Origin: Ochotona curzoniae
Lineage: Eukaryota; Chordata; Mammalia; Lagomorpha; Ochotonidae
Direction: 5' to 3'
Assembly: GCF_017591425.1 (NCBI RefSeq)
Contig: NW_024466599.1
Coordinates: 57,859,501-57,923,500 of the forward strand
Length of the DNA stretch: 64,000 bases
In this document: positions 24,300-35,270 of the stretch, one piece after another
How the letters are laid out: each line of letters opens with the position of its first letter
Numbering within the stretch: the first letter of the stretch is position 1
Made by a program: the position numbers and the translations under genes
The notes under the pieces: model-generated
Told to the model about the DNA's origin: nothing
Databases searched by the model: none
What the model saw: only the letters and a program-made list of their open reading frames with translations

Positions 24300-25933
24300 A
24301 ATAATTTCAAATTCCAAATCTAGTATCTTCACTCTTATTTTTTGGTGTCAGCATCTAAATATCAATATTCAACAATTGTACTTCATGAATTCAAAATATT
24401 TGCGTGTTCAAGGTAACAACTGTTTGCAGTAACATAATCTTAAATAATAATCAAAAGGTATTTGCATGTAAAGACTTTCAGTTGTCTGAGATCAAAGAGT
24501 GACTATCTCATGGTTTATTTACAATGTTACCAGAGCCTTTCCATCAAAGAATCAGTACTTAACCACTGCCGTGTTGCAAAAGCCTGAATTAGCCTGAAAT
24601 TCATCCAATAAGCTTGGATAATGTTTGTTTGTTTTTTTTTAAGTAAAGTACCTAGGACAGGATTTGGAAAGCTTTAGCCAAGATTCTACGCAATTTTTAA
24701 GCAAAGAATAAGTTTAACATTTTTAAAGTGAAGGAGAAAAAAGAGAGACATGAAAAATACGTAACAAAGTTACCCACATGTAACTTTCAAGGCCTAATGT
24801 ACTTACTATCTGACCCTTTGGAGAAAAATTTAGACAACCTCTGACCTAGAACCACACAATGAACCGTCTGTGTCATAAATACATTTTGGATTATACACAC
24901 TGACTTCAATAGATTTGAAATGTACTATTTAAAGTTGGCATTAGCTGAGATTCAAAGCTGGCCATATCCATGAGTTACCCATTTCTCATGCTGACAGTTA
25001 ATCATTATTGCTTTGCTCCTTCTGTCTCCTAAGGTTAACTATTTAAATGTGATAAGATGAACTAAATAACAAGAATTAATTCATTTCACAAAGCACTTAT
25101 ATATGATTAAATATATGATCATTCTTAATTCAGAAAAGAGCTGAAAATGTTAGCCTAATAATTCATGCAAATTGAACATGCTAAGTGATGTTATAAAAAA
25201 AAGAATGTAAATTATTTCTCCTTTCATTGATCACCAAATATATTTCTTTCATCTGAGTGCAAATATTATAGAATAGTTTCTGTTTCTGCTACTAGCAAAT
25301 ATGATCTTTGATTTTAGAAGAAAATGGAGAAAAGTAAAGGCAAAGAGGAAATAGGGAAGAAAAGAAGGAAGGAAAGAATGATGGGAAAAAGAACAAAGAA
25401 ATTATTCTGGAAATATTTTTAAAATGCATTTAGTGCTTTATGGTGCCTAAAGGAAGCAAACAGGCAAGTATAAAAATTGAGAGAAGATCAATTCAATAGC
25501 ATACGTATCCCTTCTATTATATTTCTGATAACTTCCTACCCTGGAATCATTCTAATGCCTTCAGTATCTGCAGTCAGAATAAGAAAGTTTCATTTGCTGT
25601 TAGAAAAATCTATCTTATTTAAATAGAGATTTTCTGTAATTTTTAAAATAGAACTATGAGGAAAAAAATTTAATTCCTTTTAATTTCAACATGATAATCT
25701 GTGTTATTGCAACCCTGGGAAATTAATCAGGAGAGTTTTAGCTGAAAAATGGTTTTTCCTTCAGCCACAATCCACAGATCAGTGTCCAGGACCTCATCAC
25801 ACATGATGTCTTCAATCAAATCATCTTATTGTTGCTCAAGGTCCTCGTAATTGATTTGTAAAGATTTGAACATTGAACGCTAAGCATAATTTGACTTCTG
25901 TCCTATTTGTGGCAGAGTCAGATATGTTCTGTG
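24300..25933. other. unique AT-rich DNA with a purine-rich tract
   Basis: No gene seen. About 25316-25401 is almost all purine on the plus strand (GA/AAG-rich). Nothing else recognised. Confidence 0.5.
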
Positions 25934-27060
25934 GGGCTGATACTGTTATGGGGTGCAGCCAGTGATAGCCAGCACCCATTGACAGTGGGCAAATGGAACC
26001 TAGCTGTGACCCTACACTCTGTCCTGAAGGTGGGGCCTAACAGCAATGGAATGTTAATTCCATCCTCAGCCACTCCCCACACCACAACCTAGGTATTTGC
26101 TCTTGCCCACCTATTATTCACCTATCAATTGAGAGGGGATGGTATCGCATTGTTGTGTAACCACGTCCCTCACAAGCCCCTTTAAAAGGCCTGTGAAGCA
26201 GGGGCTCGTCTATTTCTGGTCAGGTGCTCTTGTTGCTCTGGCACCTCGACTCTTGGCTGACCCAGGACAGGTAATCCCCTGAGCATGGTCCCTGTGTACT
26301 GCTTAGATGGATCAATGGATATAGCAATGTTGTTTCTGGTTTGTGTGCCATCAAGAGTTCCAGGAGAGGTGAGGCCTAGATATGATGAAATGTGAGCAGA
26401 AGCCAGGGAAAGGTGAATGTCTGCAGCTTTGTGAGTGTGTCTAAGTTATTCATTGCATGTCTCTTAAGATAGCTTATATTGTTGGGGAAGCTGGGACATA
26501 GGTCTTCAGTTTAATGGATGGACTTCAGGGTAAAGACCACTTGTTCCTCTTAAGTTATGATTGGTTGGATTATGCTTAGTTGGATTGTGATTGATTGGAT
26601 TGCCATATGGACTTGTGATTTGCTATTTCTAGGGTGCTCTGTTATCACCAGGCTTGGTTAATAAAAGCTGCTTAATAAACCTTAGACATGTCTGGTGTGA
26701 TCTCGCTTATACCCCATAACAACACTGTGGCATAATGGGCTGAGCCTTCACCTGTGGTGCTGGCATCACATCTGTGGGCCGATTTGTCTCCCAGCTGCTC
26801 CACTTTCAATTCAATTTCTTAATTATGGCCTGGAAAATTAGCAGAGAATGGCCCAAGTGCTTGTACCCTTGTACCCATTTGGGAAACCCAGAGGAAGCTC
26901 CAGGTTCCTAGTTTCAGATTTGCAATCTCTTTTGGACTAGCTTCAGCTGTTATGGCCATTTGGGAAGTGAACAGAAGATGGAGGATCTTTCTCTCCTTTC
27001 TCTGTGACTCTGCCTTTCAAATCAAACAATAAATGCATATATATTTTTTTAAAAAAAATA
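25934..27060 (+). mobile_element. CSINE split by an LTR
   Basis: The first 10 bases, GGGGCTGATA, are at 25934-25943 and the rest resumes at 26722 with 'actgtggcataatgggctga', running to an A/T-rich tail near 27058. The two parts join as one ordinary SINE head, so the intervening 778 bases are a later insertion. Confidence 0.8.
25944..26721 (+). mobile_element. solo LTR, family 'TGTTATGGGG' (LTR-A), complete
   Basis: Starts TGTTATGGGGT and ends ACCCCATAACA, an 11-base perfect terminal inverted repeat. Inside are a TATA-like CTTTAAAAGG at about 26180-26190 and two close polyadenylation signals (AATAAA in 'ggttaataaaagctgctt' and 'aataaacctt'), so U3, R and a short U5 can be read. It interrupts a CSINE and is flanked by ATAC/ACAC, a likely 4-base target duplication with one later change, as in gammaretrovirus-like (class I) elements. 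Other copies: 34585, 36525, 36553, 38539 and 47534. No internal retroviral region is attached. Confidence 0.8.
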
Positions 27061-27331
27061 TGTTTTAAAGCTAAGTTTAGTAGTAGAAAAGATAAGGGAA
27101 ACAAGAAAAAAACTAGAAAAGTTGCTTATTCCAAAGAGCAGAAGTCAAAATGTGAAAAATTAATTTACTTTCATGACATTGACAATCACAAGATACAACA
27201 AAAATGACTCTACACCTTTTCTCATGTTGTTAGGATTAAAGTAGAGTATGTGTAAAAGACACTTGAAAGAAAACCAACTCACATCTCAACAAAGACCAAA
27301 TAAGGAAGGAGAAAATGCAAATCCCTATCCT

Positions 27332-27960
27332 TTAAATCAGGGTCAACAAACTTTTTTTCTGTAAAGGGTAAGATAGTCAACCTTTTTTAAACTTTTAAGA
27401 TTTATTTGTTTTCATTGGAAAATCAGATTTACAGAGAGGAGGAGAGTCAGAGAGGAAAATCTTTCATCCGATAATTCACTCCCCAAGTGGCCATCACAGC
27501 TGGAACTGATCAAATCTGAAGCCAGGAACAAGGAGCTTCTTCTGGGTCTCCCACGTGGGTGCAGGGTCTGAAGGCTTTGGTTCATCCTTGCCTGCTTTCC
27601 CAGGCCACAAGCCCGAAGCTGGATGGGAAGCAGGGCCACCGAGACATGAACTGGCTCCCACATGGAATCCTGGTGTGTACAAGGCGAGGACTTTAGTCAA
27701 GATAATCAACATTTTAGGTTTGATAGGACATAGGTCCCCTCCCTGCCACTGTAAAATAAAATAGCCAAATAGAATTCAGAAACAAATGAGTGTTAGTATG
27801 TTCCAACAATACTATCCATGGTTGCTGAAATTTGAATTTGATAGAATTTGTGGTGTCATGAAATATTTTTCTTTTGACATTTTCAACTATTTAAAAATAC
27901 AAAAGCCATTCTTAGCTTCTTTTCCAAAGCTGGTGAACTCCTTAGACCATGAATGGGAAC
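27332..27960 (+). mobile_element. hAT-type DNA transposon relic, interrupted
   Basis: Left part 'gggtcaacaaactttttttc tgtaaagggt' (27340-27370) and right part 27712-27960 ('gaaatttgaatttgatagaa', 'tgtcatgaaatatttttctt', 'gccattcttagct') are neighbouring sections of a widespread mammalian DNA-transposon relic. A minus-strand CSINE splits them, flanked by gatagtcaac/gataatcaac. The exact family name is not given because I could not check it. Confidence 0.6.
27390..27700 (-). mobile_element. CSINE inserted in DNA transposon
   Basis: Intact in reverse: 'aagatttatttgttttcatt' tail, 'ctgctttcccaggccacaag' body, 'acaaggcgaggactttagtc' head. The flanking 10-base near-repeat is a target duplication with one difference. 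Confidence 0.8.
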
Positions 27961-28429
27961 AGACACTCTCAGTGAATACCACCCCAGGGTGCAGAAGACT
28001 GCAAAGTTAGAGTGATATAGAAATGAAACTTTTGTGAAGAGAATGAATCAAAGGAAGATCTCACATCTTCCTTTTTTGCACCTATGCAAAATTGCAAGCT
28101 TAAATGCTTCTGTGTTCTGATCATTTCTCAAGATTACTACAGTGAAAATGAATTGTGTTCATATTGAGCCATGCTCTACACTCATGGAGCTCACTGCTGA
28201 ATTCAGAGGAGTGAAGGTGTACTCTAGTGTAGGTACTGTGCTAAACAGAGGGAGAGTGTAGTCTTTAATAACCTTGACACCGCTGCCCCCTTACTGTTTC
28301 AGAGATTTGATGCCACTTCGATGTAGGACATAGAAAAGGAGACTTCTCAATATTTTCTATATAAAGAATCTTTCCTACGCATTAAGAAATAGCGTGATAG
28401 AAAAGGAAGCATAACATTAAATTTGGATT

Positions 28430-28560
28430 ATCATTCTAATACCACTAATTTTTAGTTGCATGATTTTTACACAACGTAATTAAACTTTCTTAATCTCCAT
28501 TGTCCAAACTATGCCATGGGATTAGTTTGGATATTATCTGTTTTCCTTTTATTTTGTACT
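28430..28560 (+). mobile_element. MIR fragment
   Basis: 'tagttgcatgatttttacac' followed by 'ttaaactttcttaatctcca' matches the MIR core order (TTACTAGCTGTGTGACC... TTAACCTCTCTGAGCCTCA) with heavy change. The DNA at 27961-28429 shows nothing else. Confidence 0.5.
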
Positions 28561-30089
28561 AGGGCTTGTCGCCTAAAGAAAAACTTGATCCATGTGCTTT
28601 AGTGATGGTCCTCATTTGTGTTTCATTGTTTTTTGTTTTTGTTTGCTACTCAACCTGTGTCCTGAGCCAGGGTGCAGAATGACACAGATGCAAAGCACTT
28701 TTCCTAAGCCCTAAAATCTTATCATTATAAATGGAAGTAGGAGAGGTTGGGTAGAAGGAGGCAGCCAGTAGCTGCATTTTTACAGCAATTTACTGTCAGT
28801 GTAGCAGTAGAACAATAAGCATTTACTGGGAACATAAAAACTTGGAAGTGGTGGTGGCTAGACGCAGAAGTTGCTGAGGCAGAAGAAGAGAGCAAATAAG
28901 AAAATCAGCATTTCTTGTGAACAGCATTCTTGTAGAATGCACCAAGCAATCTCCTGAGAGTTTTCTATATTTTTGTTTACCTACATAATAGTTTAGGGCA
29001 CTGAAATATCTTGAAGCTTGAATTTATAGTACTAAGAACATGGTAGGAGGATAGCAGGTGTTGTTGATGCTTGAGGTCATTGCAGGAGAGTACAGAGATC
29101 ACTCTTTGGTGTGTGGGTTTGATAGGAGTGTGTTTTTAAAAACACAATATTTAACATGTATGAACAATGATTTCTTAAACAGTAGAAGAAATAGTTATTT
29201 CTTCTTTTTAAAAGATGGGACTCTACCAGCAGAGCAAAATCCCACTTAGTTACATTGCAGGTCTCTTGCTAGCTCCTGTCCCCTCACAGGCTCTTGGGAA
29301 ATATCTGGATGGCTGGAATGGCAAGAGGCAGATCAATAGCACAGGCTCAAGGTCCTATACCTTAATTTCAGCTCTGGCTTTATAGATGTGTTTTCAAGTT
29401 CTGCAGCTAAAAGAAGCTTTAAATGTACCCTTTAAGACCAATCCTGTGGAAACCCAATTTTAAAAGGTGACAAAATCTCCCTTTTTAAAGGTTATTAAAG
29501 ATAATACCAAAATCCTCCTTCCCTGAGATGGTTTATGTGTGGTGCTGCCTGTAGACAGGGCTTTGCTCTGAATGATCCTTCTATTCATTTCTCCTTATTT
29601 TTAAGCTTATTACTAAGACTCCAGGAGTTAATGTCCTTTTATTTGCCATAAGACTAGGAAACTAAATTGTCAAATAAAAATTGAAATTCCTGGTTTTATG
29701 ATTTTTATTAAAGGAGAAGAAAAATATTAAATAGAATTTTCATTGTTGTACTAAGAATATCAGTATAGGGGAGTCATGGCTACATAAGAGAAATGAAAAA
29801 TAGAAGTTACCATCATTCTAGTACTTTTCAAATATAGGAGTATTTCAAAAAGTTATTGGAAGATTAAATTAGAATATGTAATAATGCAAAAAAACTTGAA
29901 AATCAGGATTCTTTCATAATTGGCATTTTCACAAAATTCCTCATATTTACTTCACTCTCAATTACCTAGTTATGTCAGGCCAACATTACTTTTGGCTACA
30001 TTTAGCAGAGTGATTGCTTTGAGTATCGGGATGACATTAAAACACATTCCATTCAGCTCTCATGCATGGCAAGTTGACAAAATCTATCC
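28561..30089. other. unique DNA
   Basis: No gene recognised. At 29838-29860 'gtatttcaaaaagttattgg' resembles a common short DNA-transposon end, too short to call. Confidence 0.45.
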
Positions 30090-30560
30090 CCCAAAAAATT
30101 AGCCAGCGGCAGACTCTTAGAAGTTTAGGAGTCTGGTACCCACTAGTGGACTGTCCAATTCCACCACACATGGAAGAATGGAACAGTCCTAACCAGTCGT
30201 GTTCATGGCTTTTTAAGTAACAATCATCCAATCAACTAAGAGAACATTGGTGTATGCTAGAAATCAGTCAACCACAGTGGCTCAGAACATGGATGCCCAG
30301 TCACTTTAAACATTGTGTACCCTAAACTGGCCCATCAGTTAACAGCTATAGTACACCTACTAGCAACCACGTAAGAGCCACATCTCACCTAATAGGAACA
30401 GTGGAACCAAGCAAACAGGTCCTTCCCATTCTGTTTACAAAAACAATTTGGGTCAATCAGCATACTGCCTGAGCTGTAAAAATAAAGATCTCATCCTGAA
30501 ATGAGATAAGCACTCTCACTTCTCTTTCTGAACTTTCCACGAACCCAAAGTTATGGCATA
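30090..30560 (+). mobile_element. LTR-like sequence, family unknown
   Basis: The right end has 'gagctgtaaaaataaagatc' followed by 'cacttctctttctgaacttt', a polyadenylation signal and pyrimidine-rich U5-like tail typical of LTRs. The left boundary and TG/CA ends are not clear. Confidence 0.4.
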
Positions 30561-30584
30561 GGTCATGTTATGAACATGACCTAT
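30558..30584. repeat. 27-base palindrome with AGGTCA half-sites
   Basis: ATAGGTCATGTT and AACATGACCTAT are perfect 12-base inverted arms around the loop ATG. Each arm holds AGGTCA, the nuclear-receptor half-site, giving an inverted pair spaced by 11 bases. Confidence 0.85.
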
Positions 30585-31406
30585 AAGTGTTTCAGTGGAC
30601 CTAGCCTTGACATCTTCTATTGTCTGGGCTGTCACAGTGTCGTAAAGAACAAAATCTTATCGTTAACATGTTTGTGTTAATAGTACATATGGTGTGTGTG
30701 TTGTATGTGGCAATGTACATGAGTGTCCAGATGAGTATGAGAAATATTCCTCAAGCATAACTGCAGAACCAACTTAATTTCAAAGTGAGACACAGCTTTG
30801 GCTACAATTTATGAAAGATTTTTAAAACTTCAAAATAAGGTGCAAAGAGAAAACTCATGGACTTAATAAAATCCATGAAGAAATTAACCAATTTCTTTTC
30901 TGTTAGATTTTCCAACCAACCACTCTAGAAGGAACATATCAGCCAAATATAGAAAAGAATAAAGGTGACCTGAGGTTCCACTTAACAACAGTAAGAATGA
31001 CCCACATATGGAAAACTAACAGCAATAATTGCTGGCAAGGTTGTGGGGACAAAAGGAACCCTATCTCATTGTTGGAGGGATTGCAAGCTAGTGCAACCAC
31101 TCTGGAAGTCCGTATGGAGAATACTCTAGGCAACTGAAAATCCACCTATCATGTGACCCAGCAATTCTACTTCTAGGAATATATCCCAAAGACTTGTTAC
31201 ATGAGAAAGCAACACGCACTCCAATGTTCACAGAAGCACAATCAATAATCGCAAGAAAACATGGAAGCAACCTAAATGTCCATTAATAGAGGATTGGATA
31301 AAAAATATTGTGGTTCATCTACATTATGGAATACTACTCAGATATTAAAAAAATAATAATACAATTGTTTGTGGCCAAATGGGCCAAACTAGATGTTACC
31401 AGAAAT

Positions 31407-31786
31407 GCCCGGTGGGTTCTTCCCTCAGCTTAGTATGGAAATAAAAAGCCGGGAATCTGTTGCAAACAGAAAAGTTTATTTGCGAAGGGACCAGGGAGCA
31501 GGGAAGGGAAGGAAGGGGGAAGCACCTCCGGACAAGAAGCCGGGAGGTGGGGTGCTCTCGAAAGAGGAGGGAGAGAGAGACACCGAAGGTTTGAAGAAGG
31601 GTCTAGGGGTTTTAAGCCTTCCGTGACCCCTCCTTGTTGGGCAGGAGCCTACAGGTAAGATGTTTCCCATTGGTGGTCTCCTAATTAATTAAGAAATGGG
31701 TGGGCAATGCTGGTGCCACCCACCTGAAGGTGTGGCCAAGACCTCAGAGGACCTGGATGGTCTCACTAGAGACCTTTTTTTTTTAA
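31407..31786 (-). mobile_element. LTR inserted in L1 (LTR-B-like group)
   Basis: L1 sequence stops at 'accagaaatgc' and restarts with 'aatgctaaggg', so AATGC is repeated at both edges, consistent with a target duplication of about 5 bases. On the minus strand the insert carries a TATA-like TTAAAAC (about 31608-31614) and AATAAA (plus-strand TTTATT at 31477-31482). Exact termini are not typical TG/CA, so the boundaries may be off by a few bases. Confidence 0.6.
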
Positions 31787-32164
31787 TGCTAAGGGAAATG
31801 AGCCAATCCCAAAAGGTCAGATATCATATGTTTGTTCTACTATAAGATAATATGATGTCAAATCTAAAGATTATACCTGTGCATTCTACCCTATTGCACC
31901 TCCTAGTTATTAGTACCTTTTGTAATAAGACCTTGCAATGTAAACCATTAATCAATCATCCATAAGAAAATGATTGCTTGTAATCACCTGAGATTGTTAA
32001 TTTCCCTTTTATCATTGTTATTGCTACTGCCCATTAGTAACGAGGATCTAGTCCTCATTGTACCTTCATCAGTGCCTTAGAACACATGCTGGCATTTATT
32101 CCTACATGAAGATGCTGGACACTCGTTTTCACCACCCTAGCATCACATTGATACCTTCGTTATG

Positions 32165-32890
32165 TTGCAGGATTTTTGACTCTGAATACGGCAGCAGCCT
32201 CAAATTCTTGTCTCGCAGGAAAGAAGAATTTTCATGTGGACACAGTTTAGTTTTAACGCAAGATTTATTAGAAAAGCTGAGAAGAGAAGACTCCCGTCCT
32301 AGCGATGGGAGGGGGTTTTGAGATAGAGAAAGGACCCTTACCTCCTGCCATAGTGGCAGGAGAAAAAGTAAAAAAGAACCCTAGTGCTCTGCCATAGTGG
32401 CAGGAGGAAAATGAGAACCCTCTGCCATAGTGGCAGGAAGAGAAGAACCCTAGTCTTTTGCCATAGTGGCAGGAGGACAAGAAGCTGAACCCCAGTGCTC
32501 TGCCATAGTGGCAGGAAGAAAAGAACCCATATCAATGGCAGGGAATGCACCTTTTAAAGGTTTCCCTCAAAGATGTTTCTCCATAAACAAAGAAAATTTC
32601 TGATTTCCATGGTACCTGGCCTTGGGACAAAAGGCCACAGAGGTGCCAGACATAGGACATTCCAGGCCTTAGGCAGATGTGTATTACCTCTTCCTGCTCT
32701 CCTTTCAATGGTAAAGAGATCAGCCTGAGGCCCTCCCACAATGGCTGGAGGTGATGGCCAATACTTCAGGTGGGGAATTGATATGCTAATAGCACCCCTG
32801 TCCCTTGGAAGAGACGTGCCATGATGAATCCAAGACATGGTGGGGAAATTCTCTTTTACTCGGGGACCCAGAATACCCTAACTGCCTACT
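32165..32890 (-). mobile_element. LTR (LTR-B) with hairpin repeats in R
   Basis: On the minus strand: U3 from about 32890, a TATA-like CCTTTAAAAGG at about 32550-32560, a leader with five hairpin units, then AATAAA (plus-strand TTTATT at 32264-32269) and a U5-like end. The segment 'attcttgtctcgcaggaaag ... ttttcatgtggacac' is shared with the LTR at 33931-34450, which defines the family. It lies within the L1 3' region. Confidence 0.65.
32341..32516. repeat. five hairpin units, CTGCCATAGTGGCAG core
   Basis: The motif GCCATAGTGGCAGG starts at 32347, 32391, 32424, 32460 and 32502, at intervals of 44, 33, 36 and 42 bases. Each unit is an inverted repeat (TGCCA-TAG-TGGCA; the first extends to CCTCCTGCCA / TGGCAGGAG). 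The fourth unit has TTGCCA, which trims the left arm. Linkers share 'agaaccctagtgctc'. The array lies between the TATA-like box and the polyadenylation signal of the LTR, so it would be transcribed. Confidence 0.9.
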
Positions 32891-33549
32891 ACCCACTCTA
32901 ACTCCTCTCTCAGTTATATGTTTGTTAACTTCATGTGGATGAAGATTCACTATTCTTTTTTTTTTTTTCCTCCCTGTGGTAGACTGTACTAAAGGGGATG
33001 CATTATGAAAATGTAGCAGAAATTAATATGTTCATAGGTGGAAACAGAAAAGTCTTCATGCATGCACTACAAGCATAAACTCACAACAAAATGACTGATA
33101 ACCTACATTATTGGGAGACACTTCAGTGGCAGCATGATGGACTTCTGAAACTTTATGAAAGACACCCATTAAAAGACTGGAGGGGAGAACAAGGGTGCTG
33201 GGAGGTCCCAGTGCCTATTAAGCTTTATCATAAAACAATAAGAAAAAAAATAAGCACATGCTGATGACAAAAAAAAATAATGCTGTTTAATCAATAAATT
33301 AAGATAATTGTAGTATTTTAATTTCTGTACATGCATACTTAATAGTATATGTAAAACTTAAAAAAATTATGAATCACTGAAAGAATACAGTGTAATTTTG
33401 CTTCAATAAGTATCCATGCTATTTTACCAAAAAAAAAAAAATCCAAGAAAAAATATGGACAACTGTTTAAAACATAATTTTTCCTCCACAAATGCTTTAT
33501 GTTGTGCAGTCTCTAAAGGAGAGAATAAATCGTGATGGATTATTTACAA

Positions 33550-33930
33550 TTAAAAAAAAGGAATATAGATGACTTTTATTCAAAGAAACCCCAGTTCACA
33601 GACCTTTCTCTCTTGCAGTGGAGAGACAGACATGGAGTAGGGGACTGCAAAAGAACAGAAAGAAAGGCAAGGAAAGGTGTGTGCAGGGAGTTTTAAGCCC
33701 CTCTTGATACAGAAGCTGAATTGGGGGGTCAGTTTGGTCCTTATTTGGTGCTGGATATTTGCTGGCATTGTCATTGGTCCAACAGTGGCTCTGTTGCCTC
33801 AGGGGCACGCTGGATTTCTGCTGTCCTTTCCGGGTTTCAAATTGAGGTCAGAGTGGCATACTGGGTTTGAAGCAAGTGCTGCCCTCCTCTGGCATTCCTA
33901 TTGGTGCAGGGAATTCAACACAAAAGGCTA
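33550..33930 (-). mobile_element. LTR (LTR-B-like group)
   Basis: On the minus strand two CCAAT boxes (plus 'tcattggtcca' near 33770 and 'cctattggtg' near 33900) precede a TATA-like TTAAAAC (near 33692). This is followed by AATAAAAG (plus 'cttttattc' near 33575). That is the order of a complete U3-R-U5. Ends are not fixed. Confidence 0.6.
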
Positions 33931-34450
33931 AAGATGATAGCAACCTCATTTCTTGTCTCTCATGAAAGAATTTTCATGCAGACAACTCTAGTGTACAAGG
34001 CAAAATTTATTTGAGAGTGAGAAAGGTTTTCTGCCATAGGGGCGGGAGGGGGCTCCAAGGAAAGAAAGATTGGATAAAATGGTGAAATAGTGTCTTTTAT
34101 GCATTATCTCAGTCAAATGAGGGACAAATACGTTTGTGAAAGGGGAAAGAGAGGAACTCAAAATGGGTGTAATTGGTTGCTCCCTCCTCCCATTCTTATG
34201 ATAAGGTGAAAACTCAGGCACCATCTCTTTGACAGTAACTCAGAAACGGGATTAGCATGGGCTATGTCTCCTTGCTTTTGACATGATAACAACTCTGAGT
34301 GTTGGAAATTAATATTCTGATTCTGTTCCTTTGCTCTCCCACAAGGAGACTGAGGGACAAAGCTAGGGAGTATATATATATATATTGGAAAGGTTAAAAA
34401 AAATTGGGTGAAGCAAGATTTTATACTTTTTAAAAGTACTTGCACCAGGG
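33931..34450 (-). mobile_element. LTR (LTR-B), single hairpin unit
   Basis: Shares 'cttgtctctcatgaaagaat' and 'ttttcatgcagacaac' with the 32.2-kb LTR. Its polyadenylation signal is at 34007-34012 (minus) and a TATA-like ATAAAAG lies near 34095. At 34031 it has one unpaired version, 'ctgccataggggcggg', of the motif that is repeated five times in its relative. A short (TA)n lies at about 34371-34385. Confidence 0.6.
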
Positions 34451-34584
34451 ACCTTAGCATCTAACTGCTTATTAGCTTATCTGATTTCTCACACTATCAT
34501 CTTTCCTGAAATCATGATGTTCTTTGTCATAACATAATAATCAAATGTAGCCTTGTTATGAGGTAGGCAGCTAGTTCAGATTGG

Positions 34585-35270
34585 AAGCCACACCTTTGTG
34601 CTCACCTGTAATGCTCACCTGTTATTACCTGGAACCAGAGAGGGGATGGTACTGCATTGTTGGCATAACCATTCCCCTGGCAAGCCTCTCTAAAGGCCAT
34701 TGAGAGGGAAGCACTCACCCTCTTGGTCACATGTTTCCCTGGATCTAGCACTCTAATCCTTGGCCTCTTCAGTACCAGCTTGCTCTCTGGTTTCCCACAG
34801 ACTCCAAGGACAGGTAGCTCCTGAGCAAGGCCCCTGTATATTTGCATTCCTCACTCTCTGTTCACTGTTCAGGCAGGACAGTAAAAATGTTGATGCTAAG
34901 ATGCTTAGTGTTTCTAATTTGTGTACTTTCAGGATAGGTAAGTCCTAGCAGTAATGGAATGCGGACAGAGAAGCCAGGAAAAGGTGGATGCTTGTAGCTT
35001 TAGAGGTGTGTCCAGGTTCTTTGCTACATGTCTCTTAATTAGGATAACTTATATTGCTGGGGAAGCTGGGACATAGGTCATCAGTTTAATGGGTGGACTT
35101 CAGGATACAGACCATTTGTTCCTCTCAGGGTTTCAATTCAGACTGGATTGTCATGTGGGCTTGTCATTTGCTAATTTCTAGTGGGTCCTGTTTTCACCAA
35201 GCTTGGTTAATAAATACTCCTTATAACATTCTAGATTTATCTGTTGTGATCTCCCTCATATCCTGCAACA
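34585..35270 (+). mobile_element. LTR-A copy, 5' truncated
   Basis: Aligns with the 25944 copy from its 'gagaggggatggta' onward through 'aggtagctcctgagcaaggc', 'gctggggaagctgggacata' and 'cttggttaataaatactcc', ending at CCTGCAACA (35270). The first 140-150 bases of the LTR are missing or too diverged. Confidence 0.75.

Larger units (their letters stand above)
30945..33265 (+). mobile_element. L1 LINE, 3' end (ORF2 end + 3' UTR), broken by LTRs
   Basis: 30970-31400 is the L1 ORF2 3' portion: 'tgctggcaaggttgtgggg', 'tgacccagcaattctac', 'caacctaaatgtccat', 'tggaatactactcagat'. Stops and frame changes make it non-coding. It resumes at about 31787 ('aatgctaagggaaatgagcc') and again at about 32900. 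The 3' UTR ends in 'ttatcataaaacaataagaa' plus A-rich DNA near 33265. Two minus-strand LTRs interrupt it. The copy is 5' truncated, with no ORF1 or reverse-transcriptase core present. Confidence 0.75.

Noticed and set aside
25752..25860. minus-strand acidic reading (possible pseudogene fragment)
   Set aside because: A short frame with an internal stop gives an acidic peptide that looked gene-like, but I could not match it to any family.
31393..31626. 77-codon purine-rich frame (K/G/E-rich)
   Set aside because: Antisense to the R/U5 area of an LTR. Composition follows the GGAAGGGA-rich DNA.
32341..32516. CRISPR-like array of palindromic repeats
   Set aside because: Spacing is irregular (33-44), linkers resemble each other, and the setting is a mammalian LTR. 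It is a minisatellite, not a CRISPR.
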